Of a stretch of DNA of 64,000 nucleotides, positions 47,255 through 58,500 are shown one piece after another (positions within the stretch are counted from its first letter, which is position 1; every line of letters begins with the position of its first letter). The stretch covers positions 1,213,781-1,277,780 of the forward strand of contig NW_027478485.1 in the NCBI RefSeq assembly GCF_051014685.1, read 5' to 3'. Made by a program: the position numbers and the translations under genes. The DNA comes from Ptiloglossa arizonensis. Taxonomy: Eukaryota > Arthropoda > Insecta > Hymenoptera > Colletidae. The notes under the pieces are model-generated. The model was not told the origin of the DNA. It worked only from the letters and a program-made list of their open reading frames with translations, and ran no database searches.

Positions 47255-49390
47255 GGTTAAGCGTTTGGATCAGCAGAAGTGCGAAAAATTTGTTGTCTTG
47301 TCAACCATTTCTTAGCTTCAAAGTCCCATATCTCGCGAACGGATTGTCCTAACCCAAAAATTCCTGTTGCGTCTGAAAGTAGAAACTCGCCCAATTACAA
47401 CGGCATGTGAATTTTTTCCCTAGCCCATTCTGGTTAAGAGTTTGGAGCAGCAGAATTGCGAAAAATTTGTTGTCTTCTCAACCATTTCTTAGATTCAAAG
47501 TCCCATATCTCGCGAACGGATTGACCAAACCCAAAAATTCCTTCTGCGTCTGAAAGTAGAAACTCGCCCAATTACAACGGTATGGGAATTTTTTCCCTAG
47601 CCCATTCTGGTTAAGCTTTTGGAGCAGCAGAATTGCGAAAAATTTGTTGTCTTCTCTACCATTTCTTAGATTCAAAGTCCCATATCTCGCGAACGGATTG
47701 ACCAAACCCAAAAATTCCTTCTGCGTCTGAAAGTAGAAACTAGCCCGATTACAAGGGTGTGCGTATTTTGTCCCTAGGCCATTCTGGTTAAGCGTTTGGA
47801 GCAGCAGAATTGCGAAAAATTTTTTGCCTTCTCAACCATTTCTTGGCTTCAAACTCCCATATCTCGCGAACGGATTGACCTAACCCAAAAATTCCTATTG
47901 CATCTGAAAGTAGAAACTCGCCCGATTACAACGGTATGTGTATTTTTTCCCTAGACCATTCTGGTTAAGCGTTTGGAGCAGCAGAATTGCGAAAAATTGT
48001 TTGCCTCCTCAACCATTTCTTGGCTTCAAACTCCCATATCTCGCGAACGGATTGACCTAACCCAAAAATTCCTATTGCATCTGAAAGTAGAAACTGGCCC
48101 GATTACGACGGTATGTGTATTTTTTCCCTAGGCCATTCTGTTTAAGCGTTTGGAGCAGCAGAATTGCGAAAAATTGTTTGCCTTCTCAACCATTTCTTGG
48201 CTTCAAACTCCCATATCTCGCGAACGGATTGACCTAACCCAAAAATTCCTATTGCATCTGAAAGTAGAAACTCGCCCGGTTACAACGGTACGTGTATTTT
48301 TCCCCTAGGCCATTCTGGTTAAGCGATTGGAGCAGCAGAAGTGCGAAAAATTTGTTGTCTTGTCAACCATTTCTTAGCTTCAAAGTCCCATATCTCGCGA
48401 ACGGATTGTCTTAACCCAAAAATTCCTGTTGCGTCTGAAAGTAGAAACTCGCCCAATTACAACGGTATGTGAATTTTTTCCCTAGCCCATTCTGGTTAAG
48501 CGTTTGGAGCAGCAGAATTGCGAAAAATTTGTTGTCTTCTCAACCATTTCTTAGATTCAAAGTCCCATATCTCGCGAACCGATTGACCAAACCCAAAAAT
48601 TCCTTCTGCGTCTGAAAGTAGAAACTCGTCCGATTACAAGGGTGTGCGTATTTTCTCCCTAGGCCATTCTGGTTAAGCGTTTGGAGCAGCAGAATTGCGA
48701 AAAATTTGTTGTCTTCTCAACCATTTCTTAGCTTCAAACTCCCATATCTCGCGAACGGATTGACCTAACCCAAAAATTCCTATTGCATCTGAAAGTAGAA
48801 ACTCGCCCGATTACGACGGTATGTGTATTTTTTCCCTAGGCCATTCTCTTTAAGCGTTTGGAGCAGCAGAATTGCGAAAAATTGTTTGCCTTCTCAACCA
48901 TTTCTTGGCTTCAAACTCCCATATCTCGCGAACGGATTGACCTAACCCAAAAATTCCTATTGCATCTGAAAGTAGAAACTCGCCCGGTTGCAACGGTATG
49001 TGTATTTTTCCCCTAGGGTATCCTGGTTAAGCGATTGGAGCAGCAGAATTGCGAAAAATTTGTTGTCTTGTCAACCATTTCTTAGCTTCAAAGTCCCATA
49101 TCTCGCGAACGGATTGAGCAGACCGAAAAATTCCTATTGTAACTGAAAGTAGAAACTCGCCCGATTACAACGGTATGTGTATTTTTTCCCTAGGCCATTC
49201 TGGTTAAGCGTTTGAAGCAGCAGAATTGCGAAAAATTTTTTGCCTTCTCAACCATTTCTTGGCTTCAAACTCCCATATCTCGCGAACGGATTGACCTAAC
49301 CCAAAAATTCCTATTGCATCTGAAAGTAGAACCTCGCCCGATTACAACGGTATGTGTATTTTTTCCCTAGCCCATTCTGGTTAAGCGTTT
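47255..49390 (+). repeat. Long-range duplicated segment, right copy
   Basis: Matches 33,271-34,870 at +13,983 bp in its first ~700 bp and at +14,514 bp in its last ~680 bp. The middle has three extra monomers (GATTGTCTTAACCC, GCGAACCGATTG with CTCGTCCG, and their neighbour). These extra monomers recur near 51.7-52.1 kb and 56.1-57.3 kb. Confidence 0.8.
47765..47941 (+). repeat. Representative monomer (177 bp, one mismatch to the by-eye consensus)
   Basis: This copy differs from my consensus only by a G in the T-run before TCCCTAGG. It shows the standard layout: T-run and CCTAGG, GAGCAGCAG, A5T6, TTCTTGGCTTCAAACTCCC, TCGCGAACGG, A5 in CCCAAAAATTCC, CTGAAAGTAG and GCCCGATTACAACGG. Consensus composition is 43 C and 31 G in 177, with 8 CpG dinucleotides. 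The length is 3 x 59 and close to a nucleosome plus short linker. The phase chosen for the start is arbitrary. Confidence 0.9.
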
Positions 49391-49964
49391 GGATCAGCAG
49401 AAGTGCGAAAAATTTGTTGTCTTGTCAACCATTTCTTAGCTTCAAAGTCCCATATCTCGCGAACGGATTGTCCTAACCCCAAAATTCCTGTTGCGTCTGA
49501 AAGTAGAAACTCGCCCAATTACAACGGTATGTGAATTTTTTCCCTAGCCCATTCTGGTTAAGAGTTTGTAGCAGCAGAATTGCGAAAAATTTGTTGCCTC
49601 CTCAACCATTTCTTGCATTCAAACTCCCATATCTCGCGAACGGTTTGACCTAACCCAAAAATTCCTATTGCGTCTGAAAGTAGACACTCGCCCGACTACA
49701 GCGGTATGTGTATTTTTTCCCTAGGCCATTCTGGTTAAGCGTTTGGATCAGCAGAAGTGCGAAAAATTTGTTGTCTTGTCAACCATTTCTTAGCTTCAAA
49801 GTCCCATATCTCGCGAACGGATTGTCCTAACCCAAAAATTCCTGTTGCGTCTGAAAGTAGAAACTCGCCCAATTACAACGGTATGTGAATTTTTTCACTA
49901 GCCCATTCTGGTTAAGAGTTTGGAGCAGCAGAATTGCGAAGAATTTGTTGTCTTCTCAACCATT
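49391..49964 (+). repeat. Core monomers with several private changes
   Basis: Three units carrying GAGTTTGTAGCAGC, TTGCATTCAAAC, CGGTTTGACC and TTTTTTCACTAGCCC. AACCCCAAAATTCC here keeps the 177-bp length by substitution. Confidence 0.75.
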
Positions 49965-50935
49965 TCTTAGATTCAAAGTCCCATATCTCGCGAACGAATT
50001 GACCAAACCCAAAAATTCCTTCTGCGTCTGAAAGTAGAAACTCGCCCAATTACAACGGTATGTGAATTTTTTCACTAGCCCATTCTGGTTAAGCGTTTGG
50101 AGCAGCAGAATTGCGAAAAATTTGTTGTCTTCTCAACCATTTCTTAGATTCAAAGTCCCATATCTCGCGAACGGATTGACCAAACCCAAAAATTCCTTCT
50201 GCGTCTGAATGTAGAAACTCGCCCGATTACAAGGGTGTGCGTATTTTTTCCCTAGGCCATTCTGGTTAAGCGTTTGGAGCAGCAGAATTGCGAAAAATTT
50301 GTTGCCTTCTCAACCATTTCTTGGCTTCAAACTCCCATATCTCGCGAACGGATTGACCTAACCCAAAAATTCCTATTGCATCTGAAAGTAGAAACTCGCC
50401 CGGTTACAACTGTATGTGTATTTTTCCCCTAGGCCATCCTGGTTAAGCGATTGGAGCAGCAGAAGTGCGAAAAATTTGTTGTCTTGTCAACCATTTCTTA
50501 GTTTCAAAGTCCCATATCCCGCGAACGGATTGACCAGACCCAAAAATTCCTATTGTAACTGAAAGTAGAAACTCGTCCGATTACAACGGTATGTGTATTT
50601 TTTCCCTAGGCCATTCTGCTTAAGCGTTTGAAGCAGCAGAATTGCGAAAAATTTTTTGCCTTCTCAACCATTTCTTGGCTTCAAACTCCCATATCTCGCG
50701 AACGGATTGACCTAACCCAAAAATTCCTATTGCATCTGAAAGTAGAACCTCGCCCGATTACAACGGTATGTGTATTTTTTCCCTAGCCCATTCTGGTTAA
50801 GCGTTTGGAGCAGCAGAATTGTGAACAATTTTTTGCCTTCTCTACCATTTCTTGGCTTCAAACTCCCATATCTCGCGAACGGATTGACCTAACCCAAAAA
50901 TTCCTATTGCATCTGAAAGTAGAAACTCGCCCGAT
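49965..50935 (+). repeat. 25-mer-spaced duplication, left copy
   Basis: TTTTTTCACTAGCCC (50,072), CTGAATGTAGAAAC, GGTTACAACTGTATG, CATATCCCGCG (50,513) and CATTCTGCTTAAGCG recur at +4,425 bp (25 units). The match ends where this copy continues with AAGGGTGTGCG and the other with CAACGGTATG. Confidence 0.84.
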
Positions 50936-51984
50936 TACAAGGGTGTGCGTATTTTGTCCCTAGGCCATTCTGGTTAAGCGTTTGGAGCAGCAGAATTGCG
51001 AAAAATTTTTTGCCTTCTCAACCATTTCTTGGCTTCAAACTCCCATATCTCGCGAACGGATTGACCTAACCCAAAAATTCCTATTGCATCTGAAAGTAGA
51101 ACCTCGCCCGATTACAACGGTATGTGTATTTTTTCCCTAGCCCATTCTGGTTAAGCGTTTGGAGCAGCAGAATTGTGAACAATTTTTTGCCTTCTCTACC
51201 ATTTCTTGGTTTCAAACTCCCATATCTCGCGAACGGATTGACCTAACCCAAAAATTCCTATTGCATCTGAAAGTAGAAACTCGCCCGATTACAACGGTAT
51301 GTGTATTTTTTCCCTAGACCATTCTGGTTAAGCGTTTGGAGCAGCAGAATTGCGAAAAATTTTTTGCCTCCTCAACCATTTCTTGGCTTCAAACTCCCAT
51401 ATCTCGCGAACGGATTGACCTAACCCAAAAATTCCTATTGCATCTGAAAGTAGAAACTCGCCCGATTACGACGGTATGTGTATTTTTTCCCTAGGCCATT
51501 CTGTTTAAGCGTTTGGAGCAGCAGAATTGCGAAAAATTGTTTGCCTTCTCAACCATTTCTTGGCTTCAAACTCCCATATCTCGCGAACGGATTGACCTAA
51601 CCCAAAAATTCCTATTGCATCTGAAAGTAGAAACTCGCCCGGTTACAACGGTACGTGAATTTTTCCCCTAGGCCATTCTGGTTAAGCGATTGGAGCAGCA
51701 GAAGTGCGAAAAATTTGTTGTCTTGTCAACCATTTCTTAGCTTCAAAGTCCCATATCTCGCGAACGGATTGTCTTAACCCAAAAATTCCTGTTGCGTCTG
51801 AAAGTAGAAACTAGCCCAATTACAACGGTATGTGAATTTTTTCCCTAGCCCATTCTGGTTAAGCGTTTGGAGCAGCAGAATTGCGAAAAATTTGTTGTCT
51901 TCTCAACCATTTCTTAGATTCAAAGTCCCATATCTCGCGAACCGATTGACCAAACCCAAAAATTCCTTCTGCGTCTGAAAGTAG
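50936..51984 (+). repeat. Core monomers with a two-unit insertion relative to 55 kb
   Basis: The GTGAACAATT monomer and its neighbour are repeated 354 bp apart (about 50,820 and 51,175), while 55.2 kb has one. Beyond this, markers align with 55.4 kb at +4,071 bp (23 units), two fewer than the 25-unit offset upstream. Confidence 0.77.
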
Positions 51985-52869
51985 AAACTCGTCCGATTAC
52001 AAGGGTGTGCGTATTTTCTCCCTAGGCCATTCTGGTTAAGCGTTTGGAGCAGCAGAATTGCGAAAAATTTGTTGTCTTCTCAACCATTTCTTAGCTTCAA
52101 ACTCCCATATCTCGCGAACGGATTGACCTAACCCAAAAATTCCTATTGCATCTGAAAGTAGAAACTCGCCCGATTACGACGGTATGTGTATTTTTTCCCT
52201 AGGCCATTCTGTTTAAGCGTTTGGAGCAGCAGAATTGCGAAAAATTGTTTGCCTTCTCAACCATTTCTTGGCTTCAAACTCCCATATCTCGCGAACGGAT
52301 TGACCTAACCCAAAAATTCCTATTGCATCTGAAAGTAGAAACTCGCCCGGTTGCAACGGTATGTGTATTTTTCCCGTAGGGTATCCTGGTTAAGCGATTG
52401 GAGCAGCAGAATTGCGAAAAATTTGTTGTCTTGTCAACCATTTCTTAGCTTCAAAGTCCCATATCTCGCGAACGGATTGAGCAGACCGAAAAATTCCTAT
52501 TGTAACTGAAAGTAGAAACTCGCCCGATTACAACGGTATGTGTATTTTTTCCCTAGGCCATTCTGGTTAAGCGTTTGAAGCAGCAGAATTGCGAAAAATT
52601 TTTTGCCTTCTCAACCATTTCTTGGCTTCAAACTCCCATATCTCGCGAACGGATTGACCTAACCCAAAAATTCCTATTGCATCTGAAAGTAGAACCTCGC
52701 CCGATTATAACGGTATGTGTATTTTTTCCCTAGCCCATTCTGGTTAAGCGTTTGGAGCAGCAGAATTGTGAACAATTTTTTGCCTTCTCTACCATTTCTT
52801 GGCTTCAAACTCCCATATCTCGCGAACGGATTGACCAAACCCAAAAACTCCTATTGCATCTGAAAGTAG
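51985..52869 (+). repeat. 5-mer tandem duplication I, copy 1 (885 bp)
   Basis: CTCGTCCG (51,988), the TTGTTTGCC monomer, TTTTTCCCGTAGGGTATCC (ggg at 52,379), GAGCAGACCG, TTGAAGCAGC and GTGAACAATT recur at +885 bp. CCCGTAGGG is private to this pair. Confidence 0.87.
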
Positions 52870-53754
52870 AAACTCGTCCGATTACAAGGGTGTGCGTATT
52901 TTTTCCCTAGGCCATTCTGGTTAAGCGTTTGGATCAGCAGAATTGCGAAAAATTTGTTGTCTTCTCAACCATTTCTTAGCTTCAAACTCCCATATCTCGC
53001 GAACGGATTGACCTAACCCAAAAATTCCTATTGCATCTGAAAGTAGAAACTCGCCCGATTACAACGGTATGTGTATTTTTTCCCTAGGCCATTCTGTTTA
53101 AGCGTTTGGAGCAGCAGAATTGCGAAAAATTGTTTGCCTTCTCAACCATTTCTTGGCTTCAAACTCCCATATCTCGCGAACGGATTGACCTAACCCAAAA
53201 ATTCCTATTGCATCTGAAAGTAGAAACTCGCCCGGTTGCAACGGTATGTGTATTTTTCCCGTAGGGTATCCTGGTTAAGCGATTGGAGCAGCAGAATTGC
53301 GAAAAATTTGTTGTCTTGTCAACCATTTCTTAGCTTCAAAGTCCCATATCTCGCGAACGGATTGAGCAGACCGAAAAATTCCTATTGTAACTGAAAGTAG
53401 AAACTCGCCCGATTACAACGGTATGTGTATTTTTTCCCTAGGCCATTCTGGTTAAGCGTTTGAAGCAGCAGAATTGCGAAAAATTTTTTGCCTTCTCAAC
53501 CATTTCTTGGCTTCAAACTCCCATATCTCGCGAACGGATTGACCTAACCCAAAAATTCCTATTGCATCTGAAAGTAGAACCTCGCCCGATTACAACGGTA
53601 TGTGTATTTTTTCCCTAGCCCATTCTGGTTAAGCGTTTGGAGCAGCAGAATTGTGAACAATTTTTTGCCTTCTCTACCATTTCTTGGCTTCAAACTCCCA
53701 TATCTCGCGAACGGATTGACCTAACCCAAAAATTCCTATTGCATCTGAAAGTAG
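52870..53754 (+). repeat. 5-mer tandem duplication I, copy 2 (885 bp)
   Basis: Differs from copy 1 by TTTTTTCCC for TTTTCTCCC, GGATCAGCAG for GGAGCAGCAG, GATTACAACGG for GATTACGACGG and GATTACAACGG for GATTATAACGG. Otherwise the same by eye. Confidence 0.86.
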
Positions 53755-54389
53755 AAACTCGCCCGATTACAACGGTATGTGTATTTTTTCCCTAGACCAT
53801 TCTGGTTAAGCGTTTGGAGCAGCAGAATTGCGAAAAATTTTTTGCCTCCTCAACCATTTCTTGCCTTCAAACTCCCATATCTCGCGAACGGATTGACCTA
53901 ACCCAAAAATTCCTATTGCATCTGAAAGTAGACACTCGCCCGACTACAGCGGTATGTGTATTTTTTCCCTAGGCCATTCTGGTTAAGCGTTTGGATCAGC
54001 AGAAGTGCGAAAAATTTGTTGTCTTGTCAACCATTTCTTAGATTCAAAGTCCCATATCTCGCGAACGGATTGACCTAACCCAAAAATTCCTATTGCATCT
54101 GAAAGTAGAAACTCGCCCGATTACAACGGTATGTGTATTTTTTCCCTAGCCCATTCTGGTTAAGCGTTTGGAGCAGCAGAATTGTGAACAATTTTTTGCC
54201 TTCTCTACCATTTCTTGGCTTCAAACTCCCATATCTCGCGAACGGATTGACCTAACCCAAAAATTCCTATTGCATCTGAAAGTAGACACTCGCCCGACTA
54301 CAGCGGTATGTGTATTTTTTCCCTAGGCCATTCTGGTTAAGCGTTTGGATCAGCAGAAGTGCGAAAAATTTGTTGTCTTGTCAACCATT
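53755..54389 (+). repeat. Core monomers with a dimer duplication
   Basis: GACTACAGCGG followed by GGATCAGCAGAAGTGCG occurs at 53,993 and 54,347, 354 bp apart, with a GTGAACAATT monomer between. Confidence 0.78.
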
Positions 54390-55360
54390 TCTTAGATTCA
54401 AAGTCCCATATCTCGCGAACGGATTGACCAAACCCAAAAATTCCTTCTGCGTCTGAAAGTAGAAACTCGCCCAATTACAACGGTATGTGAATTTTTTCAC
54501 TAGCCCATTCTGGTTAAGCGTTTGGAGCAGCAGAATTGCGAAAAATTTGTTGTCTTCTCAACCATTTCTTAGATTCAAAGTCCCATATCTCGCGAACGGA
54601 TTGACCAAACCCAAAAATTCCTTCTGCGTCTGAATGTAGAAACTCGCCCGATTACAAGGGTGTGCGTATTTTTTCCCTAGGCCATTCTGGTTAAGCGTTT
54701 GGAGCAGCAGAATTGCGAAAAATTTGTTGCCTTCTCAACCATTTCTTGGCTTCAAACTCCCATATCTCGCGAACGGATTGACCTAACCCAAAAATTCCTA
54801 TTGCATCTGAAAGTAGAAACTCGCCCGGTTACAACTGTATGTGTATTTTTCCCCTAGGCCATCCTGGTTAAGCGATTGGAGCAGCAGAAGTGCGAAAAAT
54901 TTGTTGTCTTGTCAACCATTTCTTAGCTTCAAAGTCCCATATCCCGCGAACGGATTGACCAGACCCAAAAATTCCTATTGAAACTGAAAGTAGAAACTCG
55001 CCCGATTACAACGGTATGTGTATTTTTTCCCTAGGCCATTCTGCTTAAGCGTTTGAAGCAGCAGAATTGCGAAAAATTTTTTGCCTTCTCAACCATTTCT
55101 TGGCTTCAAACTCCCATATCTCGCGAACGGATTGACCTAACCCAAAAATTCCTATTGCATCTGAAAGTAGAACCTCGCCCGATTTCAACGGTATGTGTAT
55201 TTTTTCCCTAGCCCATTCTGGTTAAGCGTTTGGAGCAGCAGAATTGTGAACAATTTTTTGCCTTCTCTACCATTTCTTGGCTTCAAACTCCCATATCTCG
55301 CGAACGGATTGACCTAACCCAAAAATTCCTATTGCATCTGAAAGTAGAAACTCGCCCGAT
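54390..55360 (+). repeat. 25-mer-spaced duplication, right copy
   Basis: Matches 49,965-50,935 with small changes: CTATTGAAACTG for CTATTGTAACTG, GATTTCAACGG for GATTACAACGG, CTCGCCCG for CTCGTCCG, and TAGCTTCAAAG for TAGTTTCAAAG. Confidence 0.84.
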
Positions 55361-55824
55361 TACAACGGTATGTGTATTTTTTCCCTAGACCATTCTGGTT
55401 AAGCGTTTGGAGCAGCAGAATTGCGAAAAATTTTTTGCCTCCTCAACCATTTCTTGGCTTCAAACTCCCATATCTCGCGAACGGATTGACCTAACCCAAA
55501 AATTCCTATTGCATCTGAAAGAAGAAACTCGCCCGATTACAACGGTATGTGTATTTTTTCCCTAGCTCATTCTGGTTAAGCGTTTGGAGCAGCAGAATCG
55601 CGAAAAATTTGTTGTCTTCTCAACCATTTCTTAGATTCAAAGTCCCATATCTCGCGAACGGATTGACCAAACCCAAAATTTCCTTCTGCGTCTGAAAGTA
55701 GAAACTCGCCCGATTACAATGGTGTGCGTATTTTTTCCCTAGGCCATTCTGGTTAAGCGTTTGGAGCAGCAGAATTGCGAAAAATTTGTTGTCTTCTCAA
55801 CCATTTCTTAGCTTCAAACTCCCA
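55361..55824 (+). repeat. Core monomers
   Basis: About 2.6 units: a GCCTCCTCAACC monomer, then GAATCGCG and AAGGGTGTGCG types. Private changes include GAAAGAAGAAAC, CCCTAGCTCATTC, CCCAAAATTTCC and CAATGGTGTGCG. Confidence 0.75.
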
Positions 55825-56709
55825 TATCTCGCGAACGGATTGACCTAACCCAAAAATTCCTATTGCATCTGAAAGTAGAAACTCGCCCGATTACGACGGT
55901 ATGTGTATTTTTTCCCTAGGCCATTCTGTTTAAGCGTTTGGAGCAGCAGAATTGCGAAAAATTTTTTGCCTTCTCAACCATTTCTTGGATTCAAACTCCC
56001 ATATCTCGCGAACGGATTGACCTAACCCAAAAATTCCTATTGCATCTGAAAGTAGAAACTCGCCCGGTTACAACGGTACGTGTATTTTTCCCCTAGGCCA
56101 TTCTGGTTAAGCGATTGGAGCAGCAGAAGTGCGAAAAATTTGTTGTCTTGTCAACCATTTCTTAGCTTCAAAGTCCCATATCTCGCGAACGGATTGTCTT
56201 AACCCAAAAATTCCTGTTGCGTCTGAAAGTAGAAACTCGCCCAATTACAACGGTATGTGAATTTTTTCCCTAGCCCATTCTGGTTAAGCGTTTGGAGCAG
56301 CAGAATTGCGAAAAATTTGTTGTCTTCTCAACCATTTCTTAGATTCAAAGTCCCATATCTCGCGAACCGATTGACCAAACCCAAAAATTCCTTCTGCGTC
56401 TGAAAGTAGAAACTCGTCCGATTACAAGGGTGTGCGTATTTTCTCCCTAGGCCATTCTGGTTAAGCGTGTGGAGCAGCAGAATTGCGAAAAATTTGTTGT
56501 CTTCTCAACCATTTCTTAGCTTCAAACTCCCATATCTCGCGAACGGATTGACCTAACCCTAAAATTCCTATTGCATCTGAAAGTAGAAACTCGCCCGATT
56601 ACGACGGTATGTGTATTTTTCCCCTAGGCCATTCTGGTTAAGCGATTGGTGCAGCAGAAGTGCGAAAAATTTGTTGTCTTGTCAACCATTTCTTAGCTTC
56701 AAAGTCCCA
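55825..56709 (+). repeat. 5-mer tandem duplication II, copy 1 (885 bp)
   Basis: TTGGATTCAAACTCCC (about 55,985), GGTACGTGTATTTTTCCCC, GATTGTCTTAACCC, GCGAACCGATTG and GCGTGTGGAGC (56,466) recur at +885 bp. The last ~85 bp form the front of a chimeric monomer (GATTGGTGCAGC, CTTGTC) that joins the two copies. Confidence 0.85.
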
Positions 56710-57510
56710 TATCTCGCGAACGGATTGACCCAACCCAAAAATTCCTATTGCATCTGAAAGTAGAAACTCGCCCGATTACGACGGTATGTGTATTTTTTCC
56801 CTAGGCCATTCTGTTTAAGCGTTTGGAGCAGCAGAATTGCGAAAAATTTTTTGCCTTCTCAACCATTTCTTGGATTCAAACTCCCATATCTCGCGAACGG
56901 ATTGACCTAACCCAAAAATTCCTATTGCATCTGGAAGTAGAAACTCGCCCGGTTACAACGGTACGTGTATTTTTCCCCTAGGCCATTCTGGTTAAGCGAT
57001 TGGAGCAGCAGAAGTGCGAAAAATTTGTTGTCTTGTCAACCATTTCTTAGCTTCAAAGTCCCATATCTCGCGAACGGATTGTCTTAACCCAAAAATTCCT
57101 GTTGCGTCTGAAAGTAGAAACACGCCCAATTACAGCGGTATGTGAATTTTTTCCCTAGCCCATTCTGGTTAAGCGTTTGGAGCAGCAGAATTGCGAAAAA
57201 TTTGTTGTCTTCTCAACCATTTCTTAGATTCAAAGTCCCATATCTCGCGAACCGATTGACCAAACCCAAAAATTCCTTCTGCGTCTGAAAGTAGAAACTC
57301 GTCCGATTACAAGGGTGTGCGTATTTTCTCCCTAGGCCATTCTGGTTAAGCGTGTGGAGCAGCAGAATTGCGAAAAATTTGTTGTCTTCTCAACCATTTC
57401 TTAGCTTCAAACTCCCATATCTCGCGAACGGATTGACCTAACCCAAAAATTCCTATTGCATCTGAAAGTAGAAACTCGCCCGATTACGACGGTATGTGTA
57501 TTTTTTCCCT
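56710..57510 (+). repeat. 5-mer tandem duplication II, copy 2
   Basis: Same order as copy 1. Differences: CTGGAAGTAG, AAACACGCCC and TTACAGCGG. The join monomer before it reads GACCCAACCC with TATTGCATCTG behind a GAAGTGCG front, a combination not typical of that front. Confidence 0.84.
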
Positions 57511-58500
57511 AGGCCATTCTGTTTAAGCGTTTGGAGCAGCAGAATTGCGAAAAATTGTTTGCCTTCTCAACCATTTCTTGGCTTCAAACTCCCATATCTC
57601 GCGAACGGATTGACCCAACCCAAAAATTCCTATTGCATCTGAAAGTAGAAACTCGCCCGGTTGCAACGGTATGTGTATTTTTCCCCTAGGGTATCCTGGT
57701 TAAGCGATTGGAGCAGCAGAATTGCGAAAAATTTGTTGTCTTGTCAACCATTTCTTAGCTTCAAAGTCCCATATCTCGCGAACGGATTGAGCAGACCCAG
57801 AAATTCCTATTGTAACTGAAAGTAGAAACTCGCCCGATTACAACGGTATGTGTATTTTTTCCCTAGGCCATTCTGGTTAAGCGTTTGAAGCACTAGAATT
57901 GCGAAAAATTTTTTGCCTTCTAAACCATTTCTTGGCTTCAAACTCCCATATCTCGCGAACGGATTGACCTAACCCAAAAATTCCTATTGCATCTGAAAGT
58001 AGAGCCTCGCCCGATTACAACGGTGTGTGTATTTTTTCCCTAGCCCATTCTGGTTAAGCGTTTGGAGCAGCAGAATTGTGAACAATTTTTTGCCTTCTCT
58101 ACCATTTCTTGGCTTCAAAGTCCCATATCTCGCGAACGGATTGACATAACCCAAAAATTCCAATTGCATCTGAAAGTAGAAACTCGCCCGATTACATCGG
58201 TATGTGTATTTTTTCCCTAGACCATTCTGGTTAAGCGTTTGGAGCAGCAGAATTTCGAAAAATTTTTTGCCTCCTCAACCATTTCTTGGCTTCAAACTCC
58301 CATATCTCGCGAACGGATTGACCTAACCCAAAAATTCCTATTGCATCTGAAAGTAGACACTCGCCCGACTACAGCGGTATGTGTATTTTTTCCCTGGGCC
58401 ATTCTGGTTAAGCGTTTGGAGCAGCAGAATTGCGAAAAATTTTTTGCCTTCTCAACCATTTCTTGGCTTCAAACCCCCATATCTCGCGAACGGAATGACC
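57511..58500 (+). repeat. Right edge of the core
   Basis: About 5.6 units including the last GGTATCC / GAGCAGACC monomer (57,689) and the last GTGAACAATT monomer (58,078). Sequence noise rises: GCACTAGAATTG, TCTAAACC, GACATAACCC and CCAATTGCATC. At 58,381 the CCTGGGCC monomer typical of the left flank reappears. Confidence 0.78.
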
